Shown: piece after piece, positions 34,358-42,175 of the stretch
Layout of the letters: each line of letters begins with the position of its first letter
Position numbering within the stretch: the first letter of the stretch is position 1
Assembly (NCBI RefSeq): GCF_903652925.1
Contig: NZ_CAHLAR010000004.1
Location: forward strand, 610,481-674,480
Direction of reading: 5' to 3'
Origin: Achromobacter anxifer
GTDB taxonomy: Bacteria; Pseudomonadota; Gammaproteobacteria; Burkholderiales; Burkholderiaceae_B
DNA length: 64,000 bases
Position numbers and translations under genes: made by a program
The notes under the pieces: generated by a model
What the model was told of the DNA's origin: nothing
Databases searched by the model: none
Seen by the model: only the letters and a program-made list of their open reading frames with translations

Positions 34358-34846
34358 AAGCGCGGCCTCCTCCACCTGCTGCAGGGCTGCGCCGCCCTGC
34401 CCCTGTTGACCGGATGCGACACGCTGGCCCTGGCCCTGTCGGACAGCGGCCCGAAGACCGAACGGCTTGAGCGCTATGACTTCAGCGGATACGCGCTGCA
34501 GGTGGCCCCCGAGACGAGCTACACCAGCAACGGCGCGAGAAGCGGCTACGAACTCACGCTGAGGCATGGCCGTAGCAAGGACCCCGACCGCGACCTGCTG
34601 CAAGGCGCGTACCTGCAAAGGCAGGCAAGCTTCCTCTACCTGGAGCAGGCCGGCACGCTTGTGCTTTTCTATCGCGGCCTCAGCAATTACAGCGGATATC
34701 TGGTCGCGGCCATCGATACCCGCCAGGCGCGCTTCAATTTGACTCCCGTCAGAGGCACGGCGCTCTTGTCGCGCGACGCCCTGCCTACGGATCGAGTCGT
34801 CGCAACGGCAGCCCTGATTTGCGCCGCCGGCCGCGGTCCTACATGA
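34358..34846 (+). CDS. Putative lipoprotein; start region possibly frameshifted
   Basis: Open frame from 34358 to the stop at 34846. Its first codons read KRGLLHLLQGCAALPLLTGC, a near-perfect lipoprotein signal with lipobox LLTGC, but no ATG/GTG precedes it: a TGA sits at 34355-34357. A TTG at 34354-34356 would start it if one A of the AAA run at 34357-34359 were missing. In-frame alternatives are CTG or the TTG at 34406 inside the lipobox. The body (about 140 residues; YDFSGYALQVAPETSY ... LVLFYRGLSNYSGYLVAAID) is not a recognised family. Stop overlaps the convergent GNAT gene by 8 bp. Confidence 0.55.
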   Translation, partial: KRGLLHLLQGCAALPLLTGCDTLALALSDSGPKTERLERYDFSGYALQVAPETSYTSNGARSGYELTLRHGRSKDPDRDLLQGAYLQRQASFLYLEQAGTLVLFYRGLSNYSGYLVAAIDTRQARFNLTPVRGTALLSRDALPTDRVVATAALICAAGRGPT

Positions 34847-35738
34847 AGCCAGGATTGCGCGGGAGATACCGCCGCCAGTCGCCGAAATCATGTTCGGACA
34901 TCAGCACCATGGGCAGCGCGAAGCGCAAGCCCAGCCGGGCCGCGGCCGCCAAGGCCTCGCTGGTTCCCGGCACGAACACGGAAACCTGTTCGCCCTCTCC
35001 CGCCGCGGCCAGGGTCAGCGCCGCGTGGAATGCGGCGGGCATGGCCTGCGCATGCACGACGGCCAGCGGACCGATATGGCCCGTGGGCGCGACGTACGCA
35101 TAGCCCACGCGCTCGTCCGAGTCATCCAGGAACACGCCTTGCATGCCCGGGACCGCCAGCAGATAGCGGTGATGTTTCTCCCTGGGCACGCCCAGGCTTG
35201 CCAGGTCGATCCGGCGCAGCGCATCCAGGTCGTCGACCGAATCCTGGATCGGCGTGGCGCGCAGCGCGGAATGCGGCGTCCGGCCCGCCAGCGACTCGGG
35301 CGCGGCGCTGCATAGATGGATGGGCACCCGCGGCAGCAGGCCGTGGCGCGCGTATAGCGACTGGGACACGAGATTGAAGGCGAAGGTGATCAGGCAGCGT
35401 TCGGCCGCACCGGCCTGGACCGCGTGTTCCAGCGTGCGGGCCAGCAGTTGCCCGCCTATGCCTTGCCCCTGGCGGCCCGGCGCGACGAACAGCTCCGCCA
35501 GGAACCAGAGTTGCCCGCAGACCCAGCTCAGGGCGTAGCCGGCCAACTGGCCCCCGTCCTCGGCCACCCACAGTCCGCGCGGATCGTCGCGCAGGCAGAA
35601 TGCCTGGAAATCCGGCGAACGCGCCGTGGCGATCGCGCCGAAGCCATGGCGCAGGGTCAGTTCGTTGATGCTGCGGGCCACCAGTTCCTGGGCCGGCGCC
35701 AGATCGTCGGCACGCGCGGGTCGGATGATGAGCGACAT
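34839..35738 (-). CDS. GNAT N-acetyltransferase with duplicated domain
   Basis: 299 residues from ATG 35736-35738, with CGGGAG six bases upstream; ATG 35744 is too close to that site. The first GNAT domain (3-150) has the acetyl-CoA loop LFVAPGRQGQGIGGQLLART (about 85-104). The second half (165-295) has a degenerate GNAT-like fold (YLLAVPGMQGVFLDDSDERVGYAYVAPTGHIGPLAV) lacking a clear Q/RxxGxG/A loop. Acceptor unknown. Confidence 0.85.
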   Translation of the reverse strand: MSLIIRPARADDLAPAQELVARSINELTLRHGFGAIATARSPDFQAFCLRDDPRGLWVAEDGGQLAGYALSWVCGQLWFLAELFVAPGRQGQGIGGQLLARTLEHAVQAGAAERCLITFAFNLVSQSLYARHGLLPRVPIHLCSAAPESLAGRTPHSALRATPIQDSVDDLDALRRIDLASLGVPREKHHRYLLAVPGMQGVFLDDSDERVGYAYVAPTGHIGPLAVVHAQAMPAAFHAALTLAAAGEGEQVSVFVPGTSEALAAAARLGLRFALPMVLMSEHDFGDWRRYLPRNPGFM

Positions 35739-35759
35739 GGGCATCTCCCGGAGTTCGGA

Positions 35760-37124
35760 TCAGGCCGATGCGCAGTCGGCGGACTCCAGCTGCAAGGTCC
35801 GTCCCGACACCAGTTCATAGCAGCCCCGGCGCAGCTTGCGGATCTGCAGCGGCCCGCCCCAATCGGCCAGGCGGCGCTGCAACAGCAGCAGGCGCACGCC
35901 CAGGTTGTCCTGCACGTCGGGCAGGCCCAGGGCATTGCCGGCCAGCCTCAGTTCCCGCGTCGAGAAACCCCAGCGCCCGTGGCGCTGCGCGTCGCTCGCG
36001 ATGCGCCAGAGTATGGCGCCCGCCACGCCTTTGATCAGGTACTGCCCGTCGATGAACACCGTGCCGTCGCGCGGGAAGTAGCGCAGGTGCAAGGGCGCGC
36101 CCGGCTCGGCTGGCGGCGTGGCGGCGGCATCCTCCTGCGGCGCCTGGCTGGCTTCCAGTTCGGCGCTTTGCAACGCCAGCAGTGCCTGCGCCAGCTGCGC
36201 GCCCAGCACGGCCAGGGCATCCTCGTCGTCGTAGCCGAAGAACTGGTCGCTTTCGCTTTCCACCAGCAGCGCGCCCACGGTGCGGCCGCGCGCGCGCAGC
36301 GGCACGGCCAGCTGGCTGCACGGCGTGGCCAGGCCCGGCAGCGCAATGGGCTCGCCGCCGGCCAGGCCCTGGTCACAGGCCAGCTGGTGCAGCGTGCGCC
36401 CGTACCGGTACATGCGCGCCATATGGCCTATGCGCAGCGCCACGCCCTGGCGCACGGCCACGCCCACCAGGCCGGCCGCGGCCAGCGGCAGTTCGGCGCC
36501 TATGCCCTGCTGCGTGTAGCCCATGCTGGCCAGCGCATAGAGGCTTTGCCGCTGCTCGTCCAGCAGCCACAGAATCGCATGGTGCACCGCCAGGTCGTGC
36601 CGCAAGCCGTCCATGGCGACCTGCGGCAATTGCGCCAGATCGCCGCATTCGGCCAGCCGCGCCGACACCGCGCGCGCCCCGCCCGCCAGATCGCAGCGGG
36701 GCTGCAGCGTGGCCATGGGCGCGCCTTCCTGCATGGCCGCGATGTCCCGCACCTCGTAGATGTCGGCGCCGCGCAGGCGGAACACGTGTTCCATGCCGGA
36801 GTGCGCGGCGATGCCCGCCAGCTTGGCGCGCAGGCGCTCGAATATCGGCCCTTCGGTCTCGGTGCGCAGGTAGCGCAGCTGCAAGCACAGGCTGCCGCCG
36901 GTGCAAGGGTCCTCCACCATCAGACTGGCCCGTTTGGTGGAGAGGATGTTCTCGCGGCTGTGATTGAAGAACTGGAAGGTCAGCGCCACGTGGCTGGTAT
37001 CCACGTACTCCACGTGCGACAACAGGTTGACGTGCGGCACGCCATCGGCCGACACACTGCACAGCGTCGGCGGAATGCCGCCGTCCAGGACCCGGCGGAT
37101 CGCGAGCAAGCTCAGCGCGCTCAT
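35760..37124 (-). CDS. Split-barrel flavin-like / GAF / winged-helix putative transcriptional regulator
   Basis: 454 residues, ATG overlapping the upstream gene by 4 bp. N-terminal about 1-135 looks like a pyridoxamine-phosphate-oxidase type split barrel (PPTLCSVSADGVPHVNLLS, NHSRENILSTKRASLMVEDP), the middle about 170-320 is a GAF domain (LYALASMGYTQQGIGAELPLAAAGLVGVAVRQG ... FGYDDEDALAVLGAQLAQALL as family blocks) and the end (345-440) fits an OmpR-type winged helix: IDGQYLIKG, a recognition-like helix DNLGVRLLLLQRRLADWGG and the terminal hairpin IRKLRRGCYELV. So it is probably a flavin or redox/small-molecule sensing DNA-binding protein without a receiver domain. It diverges from a hemerythrin-like gene with four 11-bp repeats between. 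Confidence 0.75.
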   Translation of the reverse strand: MSALSLLAIRRVLDGGIPPTLCSVSADGVPHVNLLSHVEYVDTSHVALTFQFFNHSRENILSTKRASLMVEDPCTGGSLCLQLRYLRTETEGPIFERLRAKLAGIAAHSGMEHVFRLRGADIYEVRDIAAMQEGAPMATLQPRCDLAGGARAVSARLAECGDLAQLPQVAMDGLRHDLAVHHAILWLLDEQRQSLYALASMGYTQQGIGAELPLAAAGLVGVAVRQGVALRIGHMARMYRYGRTLHQLACDQGLAGGEPIALPGLATPCSQLAVPLRARGRTVGALLVESESDQFFGYDDEDALAVLGAQLAQALLALQSAELEASQAPQEDAAATPPAEPGAPLHLRYFPRDGTVFIDGQYLIKGVAGAILWRIASDAQRHGRWGFSTRELRLAGNALGLPDVQDNLGVRLLLLQRRLADWGGPLQIRKLRRGCYELVSGRTLQLESADCASA

Positions 37125-37687
37125 GGCCCGGGTTCCAGTTCCAACGCCTGCCCGGCACTCGGACCGGGCGTCTGGTTCCAGGCGCCAGTCACGCTGTAGC
37201 GGACGGCCACCAGCTCCGACACCTCGACGCCATACCAGTGTTCCAGGAAAGGCGCGCCGGCAAAGCCATCGACGTCGGCCAGCTCCAGCGTCAGCGTATG
37301 ACGCCGCAGCGCCAGCAGGCCGGCATGGGACGGCAAGGCGGGCTCGACGCGGGCGTCGCTGCCCTTGACGTGCAGAGTGCGGTTGCTGCGCGGAGAGGTG
37401 GCCAGCATGGCGACCTGGGCCGTCTCGCGCAGGGCCGCGACCACGCGGGGCGCGGCGCGCTCGGCCAGCAACACCAGCATGCGGCCATCCGGCAGCACAT
37501 CGGCGGCCAGGGCCCGGCAGACATGGGGATTGCCGTCGCGGTCACAGCCGCCCAGGCGCAGCGATGGCAGCGCGGGCAGGCTGAGGCTCCATTCGGCAGG
37601 AAGCAAGGGCACGGCGAATACCCCACAAAGCAGCTGAAGCGCAACGGTGTCAGAAATGATAGCCCAAGGTCCCGCGCGGAATCGCAT
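37121..37687 (-). CDS. Pyridoxamine-phosphate-oxidase-like (flavin split-barrel) protein
   Basis: 188 residues from ATG 37685-37687. A GTG at 37612 (VPLLPAEWSLSLPAL) is a plausible alternative that would place the start near the beginning of the conserved fold and leave room for a promoter, since the direct repeats begin only 5 bp from the ATG. The body resembles small FMN-binding split-barrel proteins (LRLGGCDRDGNPHVCRALAADVLPDGRM, AQVAMLATSPRSNRTLHVKG). Cotranscribed with the split-barrel/GAF/winged-helix gene. Function unknown; flavin binding is inference. Confidence 0.7.
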   Translation of the reverse strand: MRFRAGPWAIISDTVALQLLCGVFAVPLLPAEWSLSLPALPSLRLGGCDRDGNPHVCRALAADVLPDGRMLVLLAERAAPRVVAALRETAQVAMLATSPRSNRTLHVKGSDARVEPALPSHAGLLALRRHTLTLELADVDGFAGAPFLEHWYGVEVSELVAVRYSVTGAWNQTPGPSAGQALELEPGP

Positions 37688-37691
37688 GCGG

Positions 37692-37730
37692 CTTAGCGTT
37701 TTTTTAGCAGCGGCTTAACAAACTCTTAGC
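37692..37730 (+). promoter_or_regulatory. Four tandem direct repeats with exact 11-bp period
   Basis: CTTAGC (37692), TTTAGC (37703), CTTAAC (37714) and CTTAGC (37725) are spaced exactly 11 bp apart, i.e. on the same DNA face. Such arrays are typical of OmpR-family winged-helix proteins (PmrA/QseB boxes are CTTAA-like with 11-bp spacing). A TACACT (37753-37758) 22 bp downstream could be the -10 of the hemerythrin gene. Confidence 0.72.
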
Positions 37731-37841
37731 AACGCCGTCGCGGCGGCGTTCCTACACTTTCCTTGCCTGGTTTCCGGTCCGAATCCGGCCGTTATCGGGT
37801 CCCTGCAAGCGCATCGCCATTTCACTTTCAAGGTCCACCCC

Positions 37842-38573
37842 ATGAACTGCAATACCGAAGCCCTGTCTTTCCCCCAATCCGCCGCCGCCCCGCGCATGGA
37901 CATCTACGTAGGCATCCACAAGGCGCTGCGCGCCATGATGCTGGACACGCTGCAGGCGGTGGGCCGCCTCGACGTGCACGACCCCGCCGAAACGCAATCA
38001 ACCTGCGACCGCGTGCAGGAACTGGCCGACCTCTGCGCCAGCCATCTCGGACATGAAAACGATTTCGTCCATGCCGCCATGGAGGCGCGCCGCCCGGGAT
38101 CCAGCGGCCGCATCGCCGCGGAACACGTCGAGCACCAGGCCGCGATTGCGCAGCTGCGCGGGGCGGTGGACGCGCTGGGCGCCGCCGGCTGTGCCGCCAG
38201 CCAGGCCGGCGCCGCGCTGCGGCTGTACCGGCAGCTGGCGCTGTTCGTGGGCGAGAACTTCACCCACATGCACATCGAGGAAACGCAGCACAACCAGGTG
38301 TTGTGGTCCTGCTATGGCGACGAGGAACTGCGCGCGCTGGAAGGCGCCATCGTGGCCTCGTTGCCGCCCGCCGAGAATCTGCTCATCATGCGCTGGATGA
38401 TCCCGGCCATGACGCCCGCCGAGCGCGCCGAACTGCTGGGCGGCATCCAGGCCGCCGCGCCGGCGCCGGTGTTTTCCGCGGTGCTGGAGGCGGTGCGGCC
38501 CCATCTGGGCCGGCAGGACTGGGCCAAGCTCAGCCGGGCGCTGGCTCCGGCCCCGGCGCGGATCGTGGCCTGA
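37842..38573 (+). CDS. Hemerythrin-like di-iron protein
   Basis: 243 residues. Four-helix HHE domain in the first 150 residues: His26 (IYVGIHKALR), His68/His71-Glu72 (SHLGHENDFVH), His95 and His98 (AEHVEHQA), His142, His144 and Glu146 (FTHMHIEETQHNQVLW). These fit a non-heme di-iron site for O2, NO or peroxide chemistry. The C-terminal 90 residues (LIMRWMIPAMTPAERAELL) are helical and resemble the tail of hemerythrin-like proteins in nitrosative-stress operons. Divergent from the flavin/GAF regulator operon; probably its target. Confidence 0.88.
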   Translation: MNCNTEALSFPQSAAAPRMDIYVGIHKALRAMMLDTLQAVGRLDVHDPAETQSTCDRVQELADLCASHLGHENDFVHAAMEARRPGSSGRIAAEHVEHQAAIAQLRGAVDALGAAGCAASQAGAALRLYRQLALFVGENFTHMHIEETQHNQVLWSCYGDEELRALEGAIVASLPPAENLLIMRWMIPAMTPAERAELLGGIQAAAPAPVFSAVLEAVRPHLGRQDWAKLSRALAPAPARIVA

Positions 38574-38590
38574 AGGCCGCGAGGCCGCGC

Positions 38591-39442
38591 TCAGTTCGCC
38601 TTCTCGTCCTCGCCCTTGTAGCCGCTGATGTAGGCGCGCCCCGAGCAACGCACGAACGCCACGCAGCTCGCGCTGCCGGTCTTGGCGGTGCAGGCGGCGC
38701 GCGCTTCGTTGCGCGCGGCCACGGAGTCCGGATTCTTGGCGGTGAAGCTGGTGCCGCGGCCCTTCTCGCCGCCCTTGATCCAGGCCATGCCCACGCAGGT
38801 ATCGGTATAGGTCAGCACCGTGCGGCAGCCCACGCAGTCTTCCCACTTGAGCAAGGCGTCGACCGCTTCCTTCTCGCTCGGATAGCCGTCGGCGTAGGTC
38901 AGGTCGCCCGATTCCTTTTCGGCCACCGAACCCCAGTAGCCGCGCGAGTCCAGCTTGGCCGACAAGGCTTCCAGCTGGGCCGGCGTGGCGGTATCGGGCG
39001 CCTTGAGATCCGCTTCGCTGTAGCCGGGGCCTACACACAGCGGCATGACGGCGAGCTTGCACTTGCCGTCGGCGCTGTCGTTGGTGCAGGTGCGGATCGC
39101 TTTTTTCGCCGCGACCTCGGACGAGACGCTGGCGCCCCAGAACAGGTCGTTGCGGGAGTTGCGCGAGAACGCCACGCAGCTGTCGGAGAACGAGGTGACG
39201 CTCTTGCAGCCCTTGCCCCCGGCCTTGTTGCACTTGGCCAGCGCGGCGTCCTGCGCTTCCTTGGCGGAAGTCTCGGGCATGACCCAATACAGCTTGGCGT
39301 GCGCCTCGTCGGTGGCCACGGCGCCGTACAGCGTGTCGGCGTGAGCCGCCGGCGCGGCCGCAAGGCCCAGGGCCAGCGCGCCTGCGGCGGCCAGCGCGGC
39401 AGCGGTTGAACGGAACTGAACGAGCAATCGCGCGAGCTTCAT
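38591..39442 (-). CDS. Secreted DUF4189-repeat protein
   Basis: 283 residues from ATG 39440-39442. Sec signal peptide about 1-37 (ending AAHA-DT). The mature part contains three DUF4189-like repeats, each with a YxAVA/YWGSVA strand, an alpha helix with conserved Ala-Cys and a CVAF or CVGMAW strand; cysteines are paired in each repeat (CNKAGGKGCK, CTNDSADGKCK, CVGC, CTAKTGSASC). Such proteins are periplasmic or extracellular; function unknown. It converges with the hemerythrin gene (17-bp gap). Confidence 0.85.
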   Translation of the reverse strand: MKLARLLVQFRSTAAALAAAGALALGLAAAPAAHADTLYGAVATDEAHAKLYWVMPETSAKEAQDAALAKCNKAGGKGCKSVTSFSDSCVAFSRNSRNDLFWGASVSSEVAAKKAIRTCTNDSADGKCKLAVMPLCVGPGYSEADLKAPDTATPAQLEALSAKLDSRGYWGSVAEKESGDLTYADGYPSEKEAVDALLKWEDCVGCRTVLTYTDTCVGMAWIKGGEKGRGTSFTAKNPDSVAARNEARAACTAKTGSASCVAFVRCSGRAYISGYKGEDEKAN

Positions 39443-39835
39443 TGTTATGCAATATCCAGTAGATGTGGCGCGGCGCAGCCCTCGATACGCCATGATCCGA
39501 AGGCGGGCCGGGACGTGCCGGGGCGTGGAACGCGCGGATCGTAGCACGTTACAGTTTGTCTTCAGCAACGCGTTTTTCCACGTTTCCGGGTATTACGTAA
39601 CGAATTCCTTACCGCAATCGGCGTGCGCCGCGCATGATGCGCCACTATTTTTTCGGTAACATCGGACGCTCTCGTCACGGCGCAACTCGGGCCGATGCGC
39701 GGCACGCCGGCCCTGGCGCCAGCCTTGCCGCCGGGAAACAGCTTGTCACGAAACGAAACTAAAACAAGACAAAATCTTGCGTTCGCTGAATTATGTTGCG
39801 GCACGCCGGATCTTTGAGGGAGCACCTAGCGCACC
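39443..39835. other. 393-bp divergent intergenic region
   Basis: Lies between the DUF4189 gene (minus) and a lipoprotein gene (plus). It is clearly AT-richer than the surroundings in 39580-39660 and 39740-39800. CAAGA-CAAAA-TCTTG (39765-39779) is a perfect 5-bp inverted repeat, preceded by an A-rich run of GAAAC-like repeats. Promoters for both flanking genes are expected here, but I cannot place them with confidence. No ORF with convincing coding features was found. Confidence 0.5.
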
Positions 39836-40399
39836 ATGAATACATCGCGACTCCGTTCGACCTGGTGGCTGGGCCGCGCCCTGCCGGTGTCGCTGGCCCT
39901 GGCCGCGCTGGCGGGCTGCGCGCCGATGCCCACGGGCGGCAGCTCCACGCTACCGTCGCTCACCAATATCTTCTCGTCCGGCCTGTCGCTGTCTCCCAGC
40001 GTCAACGTCGCCAAGAACATGAAGGGCCGTCCCGTCGCCGACGCGATCACGGCGCTGGGCGAGCCGTCGAAGAAGCGCGGCGTCGGCAACACCATGGAGA
40101 TGATCTGGTCCGACTACCAGACCGCGCCCTATACCGAATGGGTATCCACCGGCTCGTCGCAACAGGTGGTGGGCATGATCCCGGCCACGGCCACCACCGC
40201 CGCCACGCCGGTGTTCCAGCAGAACAATAGCGGCTATTACAACAACCGCATGAAGGTCTATGAATGCAGCGTGGTCATGCGCATGCAGAACAGCATCATC
40301 ATCGACACCCAGGTCGACGGCAACGTCTGCCCCGAGTTCATCGCCGCGCTGCGCAAGTGGGCGGGCGAACGCGAAGCCAACAACTACCGCAGCAAATAA
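39836..40399 (+). CDS. Lipoprotein of unknown function
   Basis: 187 residues with a lipoprotein signal (ALPVSLALAALAGC, lipobox LAGC near residue 25). Mature part contains NMKGRPVADAITALGEPSKKRGVGN, which resembles the helix-strand start of SmpA/OmlA-type domains, then WSDYQTAPYTEW and a C-terminal strand-helix with one Cys pair (VYECSVVMRM ... VDGNVCPEFI). A Thr/Ala-rich variable loop (about 110-125) separates the halves. Probably outer-membrane attached. Next gene begins 12 bp downstream. Confidence 0.8.
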   Translation: MNTSRLRSTWWLGRALPVSLALAALAGCAPMPTGGSSTLPSLTNIFSSGLSLSPSVNVAKNMKGRPVADAITALGEPSKKRGVGNTMEMIWSDYQTAPYTEWVSTGSSQQVVGMIPATATTAATPVFQQNNSGYYNNRMKVYECSVVMRMQNSIIIDTQVDGNVCPEFIAALRKWAGEREANNYRSK

Positions 40400-40411
40400 G
40401 CAGAGGCCGCC

Positions 40412-41164
40412 TTGTCGCACAAACTCGGAGCGCGCCGTTTCTTCGCGGCGACAGCCAGCGCCATCCGCGGGCAGGGTCGCGCCATGCTGGCGTCGGCGCC
40501 GTGGTCGCTGGCTGCGTTCATGCTGACGCTGCCCGTCGCCTTGATGAGCGCCAACCTGTTCCCCTACGCGGGCTGGCCGCTGCTTGCGCTGGCGCTCGTC
40601 AACCTGATCGCCCTTGCGCGCATGACGTTTGCCTGGCATCGCGTCATCGGGCTGCAAGGTCCGGCAGGCGCCGCTGACGCCCGCGGCGGCACCGCCGAGG
40701 CCCGCCACCTGGCGCTGCTCGGCCTCCTGGTCCTGGCGGTCGCCGCCCTGGCGCGCGCCACCGGCGACCTGCCCTTCCTGGTCTATGTGCTGACGAACGG
40801 ATCGGGCGACCATCTGTTCTGGATCGCATTGGCCGCGGCGCTGATGCTGGTCTGGCTGCCGGTGCTGTACGCGCTTGCCCTGTACGGCCAGGCCCTGCCG
40901 CGCGTCGCGGCGACGGGCGAATACGGCTTGCGCGGCCTGCGCGCCGCGGCGCCCTATCCATGCTGGCCGCTGATGCTGGCGCTGTTGCTGCTGACGGCGC
41001 TGGCGGGCTACGCCGGCTATGCCCTGCGCACGCAGATCTATGAGTACCCCGAGGTCGGCATGGCGCAAGGCGTGCTGGCTGCCGTGCTTTGCATGCCGGT
41101 CCTGTTTGTCGTCATGGCGATGTATGCGGTGGCGTATCGCGACTCCGCCCCGAGCCGCGCCTAG
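40412..41164 (+). CDS. Hypothetical multi-pass membrane protein
   Basis: 250 residues. The start is TTG 40412 with AGAGG eight bases before it; an internal ATG 40484 is the alternative. Hydropathy by eye gives six to seven membrane segments (for example WSLAAFMLTLPVALMSANLF, LLALALVNLIALARMTFAWH, ALLGLLVLAVAALARATG, FWIALAAALMLVWLPVLYALALYG, WPLMLALLLLTALAGYAGYA, GVLAAVLCMPVLFVVMAMYAV; each a separate segment). Not recognised. The stop codon overlaps the stop of the convergent Bug gene by 4 bp. Confidence 0.7.
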   Translation: MSHKLGARRFFAATASAIRGQGRAMLASAPWSLAAFMLTLPVALMSANLFPYAGWPLLALALVNLIALARMTFAWHRVIGLQGPAGAADARGGTAEARHLALLGLLVLAVAALARATGDLPFLVYVLTNGSGDHLFWIALAAALMLVWLPVLYALALYGQALPRVAATGEYGLRGLRAAAPYPCWPLMLALLLLTALAGYAGYALRTQIYEYPEVGMAQGVLAAVLCMPVLFVVMAMYAVAYRDSAPSRA

Positions 41165-42141
41165 TCCGGCGCGATGCCGGCGGCCTTGATCACCTGCCCC
41201 CACTTGCGTTGTTCGGCCAGCTGGAATGCCGCCAGTTCGGCGGGCGTGCCGCCGGCCGGAATCGCACCCAGTTCGGCCAGGCGCCGCTTCACGTCCGCAT
41301 CGCTCAGGGCCTGGTTGATGGCCAGCGACAACTTTTTCTGCACCGGTTCCGGCGTGTCCGCCGGCGCGTACATGGCAAACCAGGACGACGCCTCGAAGTC
41401 CGGCGCGCCCAGCGCTTCGGCCATGGTCGGCACCTGCGGATAGTCGGGCAGGCGCTGCGCCGTGGTGACGGCCAGCATGCGCAATTTGCCGGCCTTCACG
41501 AAGGGGGTGCTGGTCAGCAGCGTGTCGAACATGATCTGGATCTGCCCCGCCACCAGATCGGTGACGGCGGGACTCGAACCCTTGTAGGGAATGTGGGTCA
41601 TGGACGCGCCGGTCTTGAACTTGAAGTACTCCGGCACCAGGTGCGACGAGCCGCCATTGCCCGCTGAGCCGTAGTTCACGCGGTCGGGATGGGCCTTCAG
41701 GTACTGCACCAGCTCGGGCACGGTCTGCACCGGCATCTGCTGCGGATTGATCACGACCGCGATGGGCACCGTGAGGACCAGCGCCAGCGGCGTGAAATCC
41801 TTGTTCGCGTCATAGGGTATGTCGGGATAGAGCCCGGGGTTGATCGCCATGGTGCCGATGCTGGCCATCATCAGCGTGTACCCGTCGGGCTTGCTGCGCG
41901 CGACGTCGCCCGCGCCGATGAAGCCGTGCGCGCCGGCCTTGTTCTCGATGACGAAGGGCGTGCCCAGGCGGTCGGCCAGCGCCTTACCCATCACCCTCGC
42001 GGCGATGTCCGTCGGGCCGCCCGCGGGGAACGGGACGACCAGCCGGATGGGGCGTTCGGGCCATTGCGCCGCCGTCTGGGCCTGGGCGGCGGGCCCCGCC
42101 AGGGCGCAGGCGAGCGCGGCCGCGGATGCGAGCGATTTCAT
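41161..42141 (-). CDS. Bug-family (tripartite tricarboxylate transporter) receptor
   Basis: 326 residues, GGAGACAG before the ATG, Sec signal 1-22 (AQAQT). Bug/TctC signatures: WPERPIRLVVPFPAGGPTDI near the mature N-terminus, VIENKAGAHGFIGAGDVARSKPDGYTL, and a lysine-rich C-terminal WGQVIKAAGI. Bug proteins capture carboxylates in the periplasm for TctAB permeases or for signalling. No tctA/tctB is nearby. Follows another Bug gene and the CoA transferase/lyase pair, suggesting uptake of the same acid. Confidence 0.9.
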   Translation of the reverse strand: MKSLASAAALACALAGPAAQAQTAAQWPERPIRLVVPFPAGGPTDIAARVMGKALADRLGTPFVIENKAGAHGFIGAGDVARSKPDGYTLMMASIGTMAINPGLYPDIPYDANKDFTPLALVLTVPIAVVINPQQMPVQTVPELVQYLKAHPDRVNYGSAGNGGSSHLVPEYFKFKTGASMTHIPYKGSSPAVTDLVAGQIQIMFDTLLTSTPFVKAGKLRMLAVTTAQRLPDYPQVPTMAEALGAPDFEASSWFAMYAPADTPEPVQKKLSLAINQALSDADVKRRLAELGAIPAGGTPAELAAFQLAEQRKWGQVIKAAGIAPD

Positions 42142-42175
42142 GCTTCTGTCTCCTCTGTGGACGGTGGACGCGCGC

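Noticed and set aside
35760-37124. Two-component response regulator
   Set aside because: The C-terminus is OmpR-like but there is no receiver domain with phosphoacceptor aspartate; split-barrel and GAF domains precede it.
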